A stretch of 64,000 bases of DNA from Coriobacteriia bacterium (GCA_030530145.1 JAUMVN010000001.1:1-64000), one strand, 5' to 3'; positions 31,416 through 40,575 are shown, counted from the stretch's first letter. Notes: a model not told the origin generated them from the sequence alone. Made by a program: numbers and translations.

Positions 31416-32822
31416 ATGAACCCCTACGACCACTTTGCCCACGAGGACGACTATCCCGACCTGCCCTACGGCGAGGCGTGCGGCCGGCTGGCCGAGGCCC
31501 TCTCGTGCAAGACGGTCTACACGGGGCCCGACACGACGGACTGGAGCGAGTTCGAGAGGCTCCAGGCCCTCATGCGGGAAAGCTTCCCCCATGTCATGGG
31601 GGCGGGCACATTCGAGCTCGTGGGGCACTCCGTGCTCATCACGGTGCCCGGGCGGAACCCCTCGCTGGAGGCCGTGCAGCTCATCGCCCACCAGGACGTC
31701 GTGCCCGTCGTCCCCGGCACCGAGGGCGAGTGGGAGCACGGCGCCTTCGAGGGGTTCCTCGACGACGAGTGGGTCTGGGGCAGGGGAGCGCTCGACATCA
31801 AGGACATGCTCATGGCCGAGCTCGAGGCCGTCGAGTACCTTCTTGCCCGCGGAGAGAAGCCCGAACGCACCGTCTATCTCGCGTTCGGCGAGGACGAGGA
31901 AGTCCGCAGCTTCGGCGCGACGGCCGTGGCGCAGGCCATGGCGTCCCGCTCCATGCGCTCGGCGTTCCTCATCGACGAGGGGACGACCACCTTCTTCGAC
32001 GGGGCGGCCTACGGGGCACCCGGCGCCGTCGTGTCGGACATCTGCGTCTCGCAGAAAGGCTACCTGGACATCGAGCTCACGGCGCGCGGCGAGGGCGGCC
32101 ACTCGTCGAACCCGTTCGGCGGCACGTCGCTCGAGCGGCTGTGCCGAGCCGTCGCCGCCGTGTCGGCCGCCAAGCCCGCCCCCGAGCTCGGCAGCATCGT
32201 CGCCGGGACCTTCCGCGAGCTCGCGCCCCTCGTGACGGAGGAGCCCTTCGCATCGCTCGTGGCCGACGTCGACGCCAACGCGCGGAGGATCGCCGAGGCC
32301 GCCGCGGGCGTGAGGGAACTCTACCCCTTCGTGTGCACGACGGTCGCCGTCGACATGCTCGAGGGGGCCTCGAGCGCGGCCAACGTCATGCCGGGGGACT
32401 GCACGGCGACCATCAACTTCCGCCTGCTCCCGGGCACAACAGGAACCGAGGTGCTCGGCCTCGTCGAGAAGGCCGTCGAGGGAACCGGCGTCGAGGCGCG
32501 CATCGCCCACGAGACGCCCGCCGGCCGCATCGACTCCGTCGACGGAGCGGGCTACGCCGAGCTCAAGGAGTCGCTCGAGCACTACCATCCCGGCGTCGCC
32601 TGGGTCCCGTCCTTCGTGTGCGGCGGCACCGACTCGGTCCGCTACGAGGGCGTCTGCGGCTCGATCATGCGCGTCTGCCCGTTCCGCCCCGCCCCCGAGG
32701 AGGAGGCCCGCGGCGTCCACGGCGTCAACGAGCGCATCTCGCGCAGGACCTACGCCCAGGGAATCCGGGTCCTCGTCCGCCTTCTCCAGAACACTGCTTT
32801 TAACGTGTCTTTCCGCGGTTGA
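31416..32822 (+). CDS. M20 family metallopeptidase
   Basis: The 468-residue enzyme shows the two-zinc ligands in order: H92 in IAHQDVVPV, D127 in GRGALDIKDM, the catalytic Glu in FGEDEEV, and a dimerisation lid domain around GGHSSNPFGGTSLERL. It is close to the carboxypeptidase-S/PM20D1-like branch, which cleaves or forms N-acyl amino acids and dipeptides. The substrate cannot be set by sequence. AAGGAGCCCC precedes ATG 31416. It is expressed after serC with a 41-base gap. Confidence 0.87.
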   Translation: MNPYDHFAHEDDYPDLPYGEACGRLAEALSCKTVYTGPDTTDWSEFERLQALMRESFPHVMGAGTFELVGHSVLITVPGRNPSLEAVQLIAHQDVVPVVPGTEGEWEHGAFEGFLDDEWVWGRGALDIKDMLMAELEAVEYLLARGEKPERTVYLAFGEDEEVRSFGATAVAQAMASRSMRSAFLIDEGTTTFFDGAAYGAPGAVVSDICVSQKGYLDIELTARGEGGHSSNPFGGTSLERLCRAVAAVSAAKPAPELGSIVAGTFRELAPLVTEEPFASLVADVDANARRIAEAAAGVRELYPFVCTTVAVDMLEGASSAANVMPGDCTATINFRLLPGTTGTEVLGLVEKAVEGTGVEARIAHETPAGRIDSVDGAGYAELKESLEHYHPGVAWVPSFVCGGTDSVRYEGVCGSIMRVCPFRPAPEEEARGVHGVNERISRRTYAQGIRVLVRLLQNTAFNVSFRG

Positions 32823-32901
32823 CGTTCACCCGGGTTTTACGCCGCGGCCCGCTCGGGTAACATAGCAGGGTTTGAAATTGCATCTTGCGACGAGGGGAAG
32901 C

Positions 32902-33636
32902 ATGAAAGACAGACTCGAGCACCTGCGCTCTACGCTCAAGAAGGTGGCCGACGCCGACGCGGCCGAGCACCAGGAGCGGGGCATCGCCACCGACCCCGTG
33001 GGGACTCCCGGGAACCCCTCTCAGCAGATCCTCACGCCCGCGAACGTCATCACGTTCTGCCGACTGCTCCTCACCATCGCCTTCCTCATCCTGTTCTGCG
33101 ACCACGTGAGCCGCTACGCCGCGCTCGCGTGCTACGCCGTGGCCGCTGGCACCGACTTCCTCGACGGGCAGGTCGCCCGCAGGACGCAGACGGTGAGCTG
33201 GCTCGGGAAGATCATGGACCCCATCATGGATCGCGTCCTTCTCTTTACCGGCGTGCTCGGGCTCCTCATCGTGGGCGAGCTGCCCGTCTGGGTTCCCGTC
33301 TACGTCATCGGCCGCGACGTCTACCTGGCCATCGGCAGCGTCGCGCTGCAGAAGTACCGCGTGCGCCCGGTCGACGTCGCCTATATCGGCAAGGCCGCGA
33401 CGGCGTTCCTCATGACGGGCTTCTGCTTCTGCCTGCTCGGCCTCCCCGAGCTGGAGGGCCTGGGCATCGTCGATGCCGAATGGCTGCCCGGTCTCAACGC
33501 CTCTTCCGCCTGCCTGGGCATCTTCCTCGTCTACATCGGCGTTATCTTCTCGATCATCACGGCCGTCCACTACACCGTCGAGGGAATCCGCATCAAAAAA
33601 GAGGCCCTCGCCAAGCGCGAGGAGGACGCCCGATGA
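32902..33636 (+). CDS. CDP-alcohol phosphatidyltransferase family protein
   Basis: The 244-residue membrane protein has the catalytic signature TDFLDGQVARRTQ, then GKIMDPIMDR (D-x2-D-G-x2-A-R-x8-G-x3-D-x3-D), within about six membrane helices from residue 50 on. The N-terminal 50 residues are charged. The family makes phosphatidylglycerol-phosphate, cardiolipin or phosphatidylinositol-type lipids. A separate pgsA lies at 53052, so this may be the cardiolipin-type or another head-group enzyme. ATG 32902 follows GAGGGGAAG; an upstream TTG is less likely. It overlaps the next gene by four bases. Confidence 0.85.
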   Translation: MKDRLEHLRSTLKKVADADAAEHQERGIATDPVGTPGNPSQQILTPANVITFCRLLLTIAFLILFCDHVSRYAALACYAVAAGTDFLDGQVARRTQTVSWLGKIMDPIMDRVLLFTGVLGLLIVGELPVWVPVYVIGRDVYLAIGSVALQKYRVRPVDVAYIGKAATAFLMTGFCFCLLGLPELEGLGIVDAEWLPGLNASSACLGIFLVYIGVIFSIITAVHYTVEGIRIKKEALAKREEDAR

Positions 33637-34487
33637 AGGGGCCGGTCGCCCGCATGGGGGCGCTCTACCAGGAACATCTCTATCTCGGCGCGACGTTCGC
33701 GCCCTCCGATGAGGGCGACGTGATGCGCGTCGCCTCTTACCCGAGCGAGAAGGGCGCCGGTTTCGACCCCAAGGCGGCGTATCTCGCCGACCTCACCGGC
33801 TCCACCTACGAGCTCATCTCGGGGGACGCCTCACAGGCCCTCGCGGAGGCGTTCTTCTGCGGAAAGAAGCTCGCGGTGGGGGAGTGCTCCTGGGAGGCCT
33901 CGCTCACGGCCGAGGGCGCCCTCACGTCCGTCCCGCTCGTCGGGCGCACGGGCCAGGGCGAGTACGTGATGCTCGACCCCTCGCCGCGCGGCGACGTCGC
34001 CTCGGCGTGGCTCGGGTTCATCTCGTCGATCGAGCAGGACGGCTATGCCCCCTACGCCGGGGCACAGGTCGAGGACGCGACCGAGATGCTCACGCCGCTG
34101 CTCCTGGCGGGCCACGCCGCGCGCGCGGTGCTCTCCGACTACGTCGAGCACCCGCGCGACCTCCCGGCGCCGGGAAGCGTCCGCAACGTCCGCCTCGACC
34201 GCATCCCGACCGTCTCGATGGGCATCAGGCTCCCCGGCGCGCCCGAGCTTCCCGCCTATGCGCTCCTCGTCCCCGCGGCGCAGGCGGCCACGCTCTGGAG
34301 AAGCTTCCTCTCGTTCGGCGAGGTGGAGCCCGTCGGCTCCGGGGCCCTAGGCCGCGCGCTCAGGTCTTTAACGCCCTGGGGAGACGACCTCTTTGAGAAA
34401 GACCAGGTCAAGCCGAGCGCTGAGCGTCTCTCCGCAGCAGGCCTCCTGCGGGCGGAGCGCGACTTCATCGGGGCGCGCGCCCTCTGA
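33633..34487 (+). CDS. GcvT/YgfZ-like folate-binding-fold protein, function unknown
   Basis: The 284-residue soluble protein has the spacing of an aminomethyltransferase fold: an early YLADLTGSTYELISGDASQA segment like the T-protein substrate loop, a middle barrel strand GEYVMLDPSPRGDVASAWL, and a C-terminal GIRLPGAPELPAYALLVPA half. Key catalytic residues of glycine cleavage T-protein are not evident, and no other gcv gene is near. YgfZ-type proteins assist Fe-S cluster repair. The similarity is weak, so treat it as a hypothetical protein coupled to the lipid synthase by a four-base overlap. Confidence 0.5.
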   Translation: MKGPVARMGALYQEHLYLGATFAPSDEGDVMRVASYPSEKGAGFDPKAAYLADLTGSTYELISGDASQALAEAFFCGKKLAVGECSWEASLTAEGALTSVPLVGRTGQGEYVMLDPSPRGDVASAWLGFISSIEQDGYAPYAGAQVEDATEMLTPLLLAGHAARAVLSDYVEHPRDLPAPGSVRNVRLDRIPTVSMGIRLPGAPELPAYALLVPAAQAATLWRSFLSFGEVEPVGSGALGRALRSLTPWGDDLFEKDQVKPSAERLSAAGLLRAERDFIGARAL

Positions 34488-34534
34488 GCGCCCCTAAGCA
34501 AGCAGGAATTCGAGCAGTACGGAGTTTTGAGGCA

Positions 34535-35731
34535 ATGAACTACGACTTCACCACCAGGATCTCCCGCAAGGGAGTCGGCTCCCAGAAATGGGACGAGATG
34601 CTCGCCGAGAACCCCAAGGTCCCCGCCGGCGTCGCGCCCCTCTCCGTGGCGGACATGGAGTTCGAGAACGCGCCCGAGATCAGGCGCGCGCTCCATGAGC
34701 TGGTGGATGCCGGCCCGCTCGGCTACACGGGCCCCACGGACCGTTTCTACTCCGCATGCATCGACTGGCAGGTCCGTCGCCACGGCTGGATGCCGCAGAA
34801 AGAATGGGCCGTCGTCACGCCCGGCGTGGTCCCGGCCATCTTCGACGCCGTCTCCACGCTGACCGACGAGGGCGAGGGCGTTATCATCCAGCCCCCCGTC
34901 TACTACCCGTTCCGCATGGCCGTCGAGTCGGCCGGGCGCACCCTCATCGAGAACCTGCTGGTGGTCGAGGACGGCTCCTACCGGATCGATTTCGAGGGGC
35001 TCGAGGCCACGGCCGCGCGCCCCGACGCGAGGATGCTCGTGCTGTGCAGCCCGCACAACCCCGTCGGGCGCGTCTGGAGCGTGTCCGAGCTGCGCCGCGT
35101 CGTGGACATCTGCATGGCCAACGATGTCCTCATCGTCTGCGACGAGATCCACAACGACCTCATCATGCCCGGCAACGCGCACACGACCATCGCCAACGTC
35201 ATGAGCGCGGAAGAGCTCGGGCGCGCCGTGGTGTGTACCGCGCCCTCGAAGACCTTCAACCTCGCCGGCTGCCAGTGCTCGGTCATCTACATCGCCGACG
35301 AGGGCCTGAGGGAGCGCTTCTGCTCCGGTTTCGGGAAGCTCGCGCTGCAGACGGTCAACGCCTTCGCCTACACGGCGACCATCGCCGCCTACGAGAAGTG
35401 CGAGCCGTGGCTGAACCAGCTGGTGGACGTCGTGTGGTCGAACTTCTCCTATCTCGTCAACTGGGTCGCGCAGAGCCACCCCGAGCTCGACGTCTACGAG
35501 CTGCAGGGGACCTATCTCGCCTGGGTCGACTTCAGGGCCTGGGGGCTCGAGCCGGGCGAGCTCAAGCGCTTCATGCGCGAGGAGGCGCTTCTGTGGCTCG
35601 ACGAGGGAGACCTCTTCGGGCAGGGCGGCGACGGCTTCGAGCGCTTCAACCTCGCGTGCCCCGCGGACGTGCTCGCCGAGTCGCTCAAGAGGCTCGACGA
35701 GGCGGCCGAGAGGCGCGGCCTCGGCAAGTAA
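34535..35731 (+). CDS. MalY/PatB-type PLP C-S lyase/aminotransferase
   Basis: The 398-residue fold-type I enzyme begins with the family-specific NYDFTTRISRKGVGSQKWD and has the PLP lysine K239 in TAPSKTFNLAG, the Asp-x-x-Tyr-equivalent VCDEIHNDLI, and SPHNPVGRVW. PatB/MalY proteins cleave cystathionine or cysteine to a thiol, pyruvate and ammonia through 2-aminoacrylate. A RidA gene 44 bases downstream, which removes such enamines, supports a beta-lyase role over a simple aminotransferase. Confidence 0.85.
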   Translation: MNYDFTTRISRKGVGSQKWDEMLAENPKVPAGVAPLSVADMEFENAPEIRRALHELVDAGPLGYTGPTDRFYSACIDWQVRRHGWMPQKEWAVVTPGVVPAIFDAVSTLTDEGEGVIIQPPVYYPFRMAVESAGRTLIENLLVVEDGSYRIDFEGLEATAARPDARMLVLCSPHNPVGRVWSVSELRRVVDICMANDVLIVCDEIHNDLIMPGNAHTTIANVMSAEELGRAVVCTAPSKTFNLAGCQCSVIYIADEGLRERFCSGFGKLALQTVNAFAYTATIAAYEKCEPWLNQLVDVVWSNFSYLVNWVAQSHPELDVYELQGTYLAWVDFRAWGLEPGELKRFMREEALLWLDEGDLFGQGGDGFERFNLACPADVLAESLKRLDEAAERRGLGK

Positions 35732-35775
35732 CCCGACGGCAAGAAGAACACGACGCGAAAGAGGGTGCGCCCGTT

Positions 35776-36153
35776 ATGAAGTACTCGGTCAACGCCAAAG
35801 GCTGCCCGGACGCCGTCGGCGCCGCCTCCAAGGGAACGACCGCCGGGAGATACGTCTTCGTCTCGGGCCAGGTGCCCGTCGACGAGAACGGCGCGCTCGT
35901 CGCCCCGGGAGACGTCCGCGCGCAGGCCTCCCGGGTCCTCGACCAGGTCGAGGCGGTCCTCTCGGAGGTGGGCCTCGACCTCTCCGACGTCGCGAAGACG
36001 ACCCTGTACCTGACGGACCTCGCCCTTCTCGACGCCTTCGACGAGGTCTACGCCGAGCGCATCGACCCGCCGATGCCGGCGCGCTCCGTCGTGCAGGCAT
36101 CGTGCCTGCCGCTCGGGGCAGAGGTGCAGATGGACGCAATCGCCTGCAGGTAA
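35776..36153 (+). CDS. RidA family reactive enamine/imine deaminase
   Basis: The 125-residue protein has the YjgF/RidA fold: YVFVSGQVPVDENGALV, the long helix GDVRAQASRVLDQVEAVLSE and PARSVVQASCLPLGAEVQMD, which holds the active-site arginine. RidA hydrolyses 2-aminoacrylate and similar enamines released by PLP enzymes. It is placed right after a PatB-type lyase, and the pair probably forms one detoxification unit. ATG 35776 was chosen; the frame extends upstream only as antisense-free noise over PatB. Confidence 0.88.
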   Translation: MKYSVNAKGCPDAVGAASKGTTAGRYVFVSGQVPVDENGALVAPGDVRAQASRVLDQVEAVLSEVGLDLSDVAKTTLYLTDLALLDAFDEVYAERIDPPMPARSVVQASCLPLGAEVQMDAIACR

Positions 36154-36209
36154 GCGGTATAAACTAAAGTAATTCAACCTAATCGAGCATCCTACGTAGG
36201 GAGCCATCC

Positions 36210-36641
36210 ATGGAAAACGAGAACATCCCCGTCAGCGAGGGGGCCACCGAGATCTTCCGCATGCCGTCGGCCGACGCCACGGTGCCCGACCTCATGGCCG
36301 TCTCGAAGCCGGTCCGCCCGACCCTGACCATCGTCAAGGGCCCCCAGATCGGCGAGACCTTCGAGCTCAACGCCGCGACGATCACCATCGGCCGCGACCC
36401 CAAGAACTCGGTCTTCCTCAACGACATGACCGTCTCGCGGCGTCACGCGAGCCTCGACCTCTCCGGCGTCTCCTCCGGCTTCGCCACGGTCAAGGACCTC
36501 GGCAGCCTCAACGGCACCTGGGTCGACGGCGCCATCGTCAACGACGCGACGCTCAAGGACGGGTCGACCATCCAGATCGGCACGTTCCGCATGGTGTTCC
36601 ACACCAACGCGCGCAAGGCCCGCATCGCCACCGACATCTAG
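36210..36641 (+). CDS. FHA domain protein, GarA/OdhI-like
   Basis: The 143-residue protein has a flexible N-terminus with GATEIFRMPS (Thr13), then an FHA domain (residues about 48-125) with the phosphothreonine-binding residues in ITIGRDPKNS, VSRRHASLD and DLGSLNGTWVDG. In mycobacteria GarA is phosphorylated on an N-terminal ETT-S-VFR motif and controls 2-oxoglutarate metabolism. Here a single Thr in a similar position suggests the same switch by a Ser/Thr kinase. A MerR regulator follows, as in the garA-ftsR order of actinobacteria. Confidence 0.8.
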   Translation: MENENIPVSEGATEIFRMPSADATVPDLMAVSKPVRPTLTIVKGPQIGETFELNAATITIGRDPKNSVFLNDMTVSRRHASLDLSGVSSGFATVKDLGSLNGTWVDGAIVNDATLKDGSTIQIGTFRMVFHTNARKARIATDI

Positions 36642-36650
36642 GCGAAGCCC

Positions 36651-37382
36651 ATGCCCGACGCCGGTTACCTCACCATAGGCAAAGTCGTAAAGCGGCTTCA
36701 AGCCCAATACCCCGACCTCACCGTGTCGAAGGTCCGCTATCTCCAGGACGAGGGGCTCATCAACCCGTCACGGACGCCGGGCGGCTACCGCCTCTACTCG
36801 CAGCGCGATATCCGCAGGCTCGAGACCATCCTCTACCTGCAGAAGAACCGCTTCATGCCCCTCTCGGTCATCAAAGAGGAGCTTGACCGCGGGGAATCGA
36901 AGTCCAGCGCCAAGGGCGAGGTCACGGCCGATAACGTCCAGGTGAGGAGAGACGACGAGGACGTGGCCGAGCGGCTGCACCCCATAGACCGAATGCCCGA
37001 GCTCTGCGGCACCACGGTCTCGTTCGTGAGGGAGCTCTCCGAGGCAGGCGTCATCAAGCTCAAGAAATCGCCCCATGGGCGCGACCTCGTCGACGGGCAC
37101 GACCTGCCGCTCATCCGCATCTGCGACGAGCTGCGGCGCTACGGCTTCGGCGCGAAGAACCTGCGCTCCTACGTCATTGCCGCCAACCGCGAGTCGTCGG
37201 CCTTCGAGCAGGCGCTCATGGTCTTCGCCAGGCGCGGGGGAGGCGTGGAGGTCGAGCACACAGAGGAGAACCGACGGCAGTTCGACGAGGCCTTCTCGCG
37301 CATGCTCGGACTCACCAACGCCGTGCGCAGCGAGCTCATTGGGCGCCGCGTCAAGGAAGCATTCAAGGACCTGGGGGAGTAG
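36651..37382 (+). CDS. MerR family regulator, FtsR-like
   Basis: The 243-residue protein has an N-terminal MerR winged helix (YLTIGKVVKRLQAQYPDLT and VRYLQDEGLINPSRTPGGYR) and a second DNA-binding-like region around residues 110-160 (TTVSFVRELSEAGVIKLKKS). The double-domain layout and position after an FHA gene match the actinobacterial FtsR (Rv1828-type) regulator, which activates ftsZ. ATG 36651 lies nine bases after the FHA stop. Known ligands are absent, and no metal-binding cysteines are seen. Confidence 0.82.
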   Translation: MPDAGYLTIGKVVKRLQAQYPDLTVSKVRYLQDEGLINPSRTPGGYRLYSQRDIRRLETILYLQKNRFMPLSVIKEELDRGESKSSAKGEVTADNVQVRRDDEDVAERLHPIDRMPELCGTTVSFVRELSEAGVIKLKKSPHGRDLVDGHDLPLIRICDELRRYGFGAKNLRSYVIAANRESSAFEQALMVFARRGGGVEVEHTEENRRQFDEAFSRMLGLTNAVRSELIGRRVKEAFKDLGE

Positions 37383-37418
37383 GCTGCCCCGCTTAGAACC
37401 GGAAGAAGGAAACGCCAC

Positions 37419-37955
37419 ATGGCACGTTACGACTACGAGAGCAAGATCGTCGATATCCCGGACTACCCCGAGCCCGGCGTCATCTTCAAGGACGTGATGC
37501 CGCTCTTCGCCGACCGCGAGGCCTTCACCTCCGCCGTTGACGAGATCTGCGAGCACTTCAAGGACGCGGGCATCACCAAGGTCGTCGGCTCCGAGGCGCG
37601 CGGGTTCCTCATCGGCGCCCCCGTGGCCTACAAGCTTGGCGTCGGCTTCGTCCCGGCGCGCAAGCCGGGCAAGCTCCCGCGCGCGGTCTACTCGCAGAGC
37701 TACTCGCTCGAGTACGGCACGAACACCGTGGAAATGCTCCAGGACGCCGTGGACGCCGATGACCGCGTCCTCGTGATCGACGACCTCGTGGCAACCGCCG
37801 GCACGACCATCGCCTCCGCCGACCTCGCGAAGAAGAGCGGCGCGACCATCGTCGGCTTCGGCTTCATCCTGGAGCTCGCCTTCCTGAACCCGCGCGACGC
37901 CATCGCCAAGAGCTATCCGGACGTGGACGTCTTCACGCTCGTCAAGGTCGATTAG
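37419..37955 (+). CDS. apt: Adenine phosphoribosyltransferase
   Basis: The 178-residue enzyme salvages adenine to AMP with PRPP. The PRPP-binding motif VLVIDDLVATAGT lies at residues 117-129, and the conserved VGSEARGFLIGAPVAYKLG and RKPGKLP blocks are present. GGAAGAAGGAAACGCC precedes ATG 37419. It is normal length, with a 36-base gap from the MerR gene. Confidence 0.94.
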   Translation: MARYDYESKIVDIPDYPEPGVIFKDVMPLFADREAFTSAVDEICEHFKDAGITKVVGSEARGFLIGAPVAYKLGVGFVPARKPGKLPRAVYSQSYSLEYGTNTVEMLQDAVDADDRVLVIDDLVATAGTTIASADLAKKSGATIVGFGFILELAFLNPRDAIAKSYPDVDVFTLVKVD

Positions 37956-37978
37956 CCGAAATAACCCTCGAGGACACC

Positions 37979-39568
37979 TTGGACAAAACCGCAGATACCG
38001 GCGCCTCGGCACATGTGTCGAGGCGTTTTTCCAGAAAATACCAGATAGACCTCGTCGTCGAGGGGGCCTTGGTCGGCCTCTTCGGCGGGGGAGTGGTCAC
38101 GCTCTATCGCCTCTCGCTCTCGACCGCCGAGGGCCTGTTGCGCGGCATAACCGGCGCCATCGAGGGGCAGCTTCCGTTCATGGCGGCGTGGTTCGCCGTC
38201 CTCGCCCTGCTGGCTTACCTCGTCGGGAGGCTCGTGCTCTGGGAGCCGGCCACCTCCGGTTCCGGCATACCGCAGGTAGATGCGGAGGTCATGGACCGCA
38301 TGGACATGCCTTGGCACCGGGTCATCCTCGCCAAGTTCGCCGAGGGCACGCTCGGCGCGTTCGCCGGTCTATCCATGGGCCGCGAGGGCCCGAGCGTGCA
38401 GCTCGGAGGCATGGCGGGCAAGGCCGTCTCCAAGCTATTCGGGCGAAAGAGGGGAGAAGAGCGCCTTCTCGTCACCTGCGGCGCGGCCGCGGGCATGTCC
38501 GCCGCCTTCCACGCCCCGCTCACCGGCGTGCTCTTCGCTATCGAGGAGATACACAAGGAGTTCACCTCGTCGCTCATCATCTCGGTCATGGCCTCGTCCC
38601 TCATGGCCGACTACCTCGTGTCCGGCATCCTCGGGGTCGCGCCCGTGATGAGCCTTGAGTTCACGAGGAATCTCCCTCATGTGGACTATGCCTTCGTCGT
38701 GCTTCTCGGCATCGTGTGCGGCCTTCTCGGCGCGCTGCACAACCGCGGCATGTTCGCCTGTCAGCGGCTTTACGGCAGGATCGAGAAGGGCTTGCCGTTC
38801 CTCAGGCTCATCATCCCGTTCATGCTCGCGGGCGTCGCGGCCTTCGCGTGGCCCGAGCTCATGTGCGGCGGCGACGCGATCTTCGAGCAGATCGTCGAGC
38901 CGGCCGGACTCAGGTTCCTTCCGATGCTGGCGCTGCTCGGGGGCAAATATCTCTTCACCACAGTCTCGTTCGGGTCGGGAGCCCCGGGCGGGACGCTCTT
39001 TCCGCTCGTCATCATGGGCGCGCTCGTAGGAGCATGCTTCGCGCTCGGCATGGAGGCGTTCCTCGGCCGCGGGCTGACCTTCTACGAGAACTTTATGGCG
39101 CTCGGCATTGCCGGGCTCTTCGCGGCGGTCGTGAGGGCGCCGGTCACCGGCGTCGTCCTCGTGTTCGAGCTCACCGGCTCCCTTGACGCGCTTCTCTCGG
39201 TCTCGCTCGTGTCGATAATCGCCTACATGGTCGCGAACCTCACGAAGACCGACCCGTTCTATGAGCACCTCCTGGCAAGCCAGCTCGACATTTGCGAAGA
39301 AATGCCCGCTGTCGAGGGCATACCTGGCAAGAAAATCGTCAAGACCTTCCACGTAGGCGCCGGCAGCCGCCTCGAAGGAAAGAAGGTCTCGGAGATTCCG
39401 TGGCCCGACGGGACCCGCGTGGTGCTCATAGAGCGCGCCTCCAGCGAGATTATTCCGAACGGCTCCTCGGTCATCGAGGCCTTAGATGAGCTTCTCCTGA
39501 TTATGGATTCCGAGGCTGAGGACGATGTGACCATGAAGCTCGATGTCATGACCCGCCCGCAAGGGTAG
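37979..39568 (+). CDS. ClC-type chloride channel or H+/Cl- exchanger with TrkA-C domain
   Basis: The 529-residue membrane protein has the ClC selectivity motifs GSGIP (94-98), GREGP (134-138, gating Glu136) and GGTLFP, over about 16 helices. A C-terminal TrkA-C/RCK-type regulatory domain follows (residues about 445-525, starting EMPAVEGIPGKKIVKTF). The gating glutamate favours an H+/Cl- exchanger, though channels keep it too. The start is TTG at 37979 with AGGA upstream. A bidirectional terminator follows. Confidence 0.88.
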   Translation: MDKTADTGASAHVSRRFSRKYQIDLVVEGALVGLFGGGVVTLYRLSLSTAEGLLRGITGAIEGQLPFMAAWFAVLALLAYLVGRLVLWEPATSGSGIPQVDAEVMDRMDMPWHRVILAKFAEGTLGAFAGLSMGREGPSVQLGGMAGKAVSKLFGRKRGEERLLVTCGAAAGMSAAFHAPLTGVLFAIEEIHKEFTSSLIISVMASSLMADYLVSGILGVAPVMSLEFTRNLPHVDYAFVVLLGIVCGLLGALHNRGMFACQRLYGRIEKGLPFLRLIIPFMLAGVAAFAWPELMCGGDAIFEQIVEPAGLRFLPMLALLGGKYLFTTVSFGSGAPGGTLFPLVIMGALVGACFALGMEAFLGRGLTFYENFMALGIAGLFAAVVRAPVTGVVLVFELTGSLDALLSVSLVSIIAYMVANLTKTDPFYEHLLASQLDICEEMPAVEGIPGKKIVKTFHVGAGSRLEGKKVSEIPWPDGTRVVLIERASSEIIPNGSSVIEALDELLLIMDSEAEDDVTMKLDVMTRPQG

Positions 39569-39574
39569 AGAGCC

Positions 39575-39605
39575 AAACAGGGGCCCGTAAAGGCCCCTGT
39601 TTCTT
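39575..39605. terminator. Bidirectional terminator between ClC and TrxR-like genes
   Basis: AAACAGGGGCC pairs with GGCCCCTGTTT around a six-base loop. A and T runs on both sides suit converging transcripts. Confidence 0.85.
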
Positions 39606-39634
39606 ATAGTAATCTCTACTTTACATAAGATATA

Positions 39635-40573
39635 TTATCGCGGTTTCAAATTAGAGAGATACCTCGAAGCATGGGCCGCAGCGACAGCACCGTCAGCAGC
39701 TGCCGTGACGACCTGCTTGAGCACGCCGTTCCGACAGTCTCCGGCCGCATAGATGCCCTGGGCGCTCGTGAGCATACGTTCATCGGTAATCACGTATCCG
39801 TGCTCGTCGAGTTCAACCAACCCCTTGAGCAAACCCGTGTTCGGCCGAGACCCGACGTACACGAACACACCGAGGGATCCTTCTTCGTACTCCAAGCGTC
39901 TCTGCGAGCCGTCTGCGACATTGCGCAAAGTGATCGCGTTGACAAGATCTTCGCCCTCAACGGAAACGACGCTCGCCTTAAAAAGAAACTCGATGTTCGG
40001 GACGGCCTCGAGCTTGCGGACAAGAGAGGCGTCCGCCCTCATGGAGCCCTTGCGCACGACGATAGTCACGAGCCGGGCGAAACGGGACAGGAACAACGCC
40101 TCCTCAGCCGCGCTGTTCCCTCCCCCACATACGAACACATGTTTGTTACGATAGAACATACCGTCGCATGTCGCGCAGTAGCTGACACCTCGGCCGGTAA
40201 AAGCGACCTCGCCCTCAAACCCGCCGCGCGACGGGCTGGAGCCGACGCACGCGATTACAGACCTTGCGAGCACCTCTTCCGAGGTCGTCGTTAGCGAGAA
40301 CGAGCCGTCAGGCAAAGCCCTCAGCTGAGTAACTTCCTCTTGGACAAACTCCGCGCCAAGCGATAAAGCTTGGTCGCGCATGGTTGCCATGAGGCTAAAC
40401 CCATCGGTTCCAGGAACGCCGGGATAATTCTCTATCTCGCTCGACGAGACGATCTGACCGCCCCAGTCGCCCTTCTCAAGGACAATGACGTCAAGAAGTT
40501 CCCTGCGGGCATACAGCGCCGCGGAGCAACCCGCCGGACCGGAACCAAGTACGGCGACGTCGTGGACATGCAT
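39635..40573 (-). CDS. trxB: Thioredoxin reductase-like FAD/NADPH disulfide oxidoreductase
   Basis: The 312-residue flavoprotein has FAD motif GSGPAGCSAALYARR, redox cysteines C133 and C136 in SYCATCDGMFYRNK, NADPH motif VCGGGNSAAEEALFLS, and the C-terminal GIYAAGDCRNGVLKQVV. It reduces thioredoxin or a related protein. It is the last gene of the nrdR-dut-trxB operon (two-base gap to dut), which links it to electron supply for ribonucleotide reductase. A thioredoxin gene is not seen here, so the exact partner is open. Confidence 0.88.
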   Translation of the reverse strand: MHVHDVAVLGSGPAGCSAALYARRELLDVIVLEKGDWGGQIVSSSEIENYPGVPGTDGFSLMATMRDQALSLGAEFVQEEVTQLRALPDGSFSLTTTSEEVLARSVIACVGSSPSRGGFEGEVAFTGRGVSYCATCDGMFYRNKHVFVCGGGNSAAEEALFLSRFARLVTIVVRKGSMRADASLVRKLEAVPNIEFLFKASVVSVEGEDLVNAITLRNVADGSQRRLEYEEGSLGVFVYVGSRPNTGLLKGLVELDEHGYVITDERMLTSAQGIYAAGDCRNGVLKQVVTAAADGAVAAAHASRYLSNLKPR

Positions 40574-40575
40574 GG

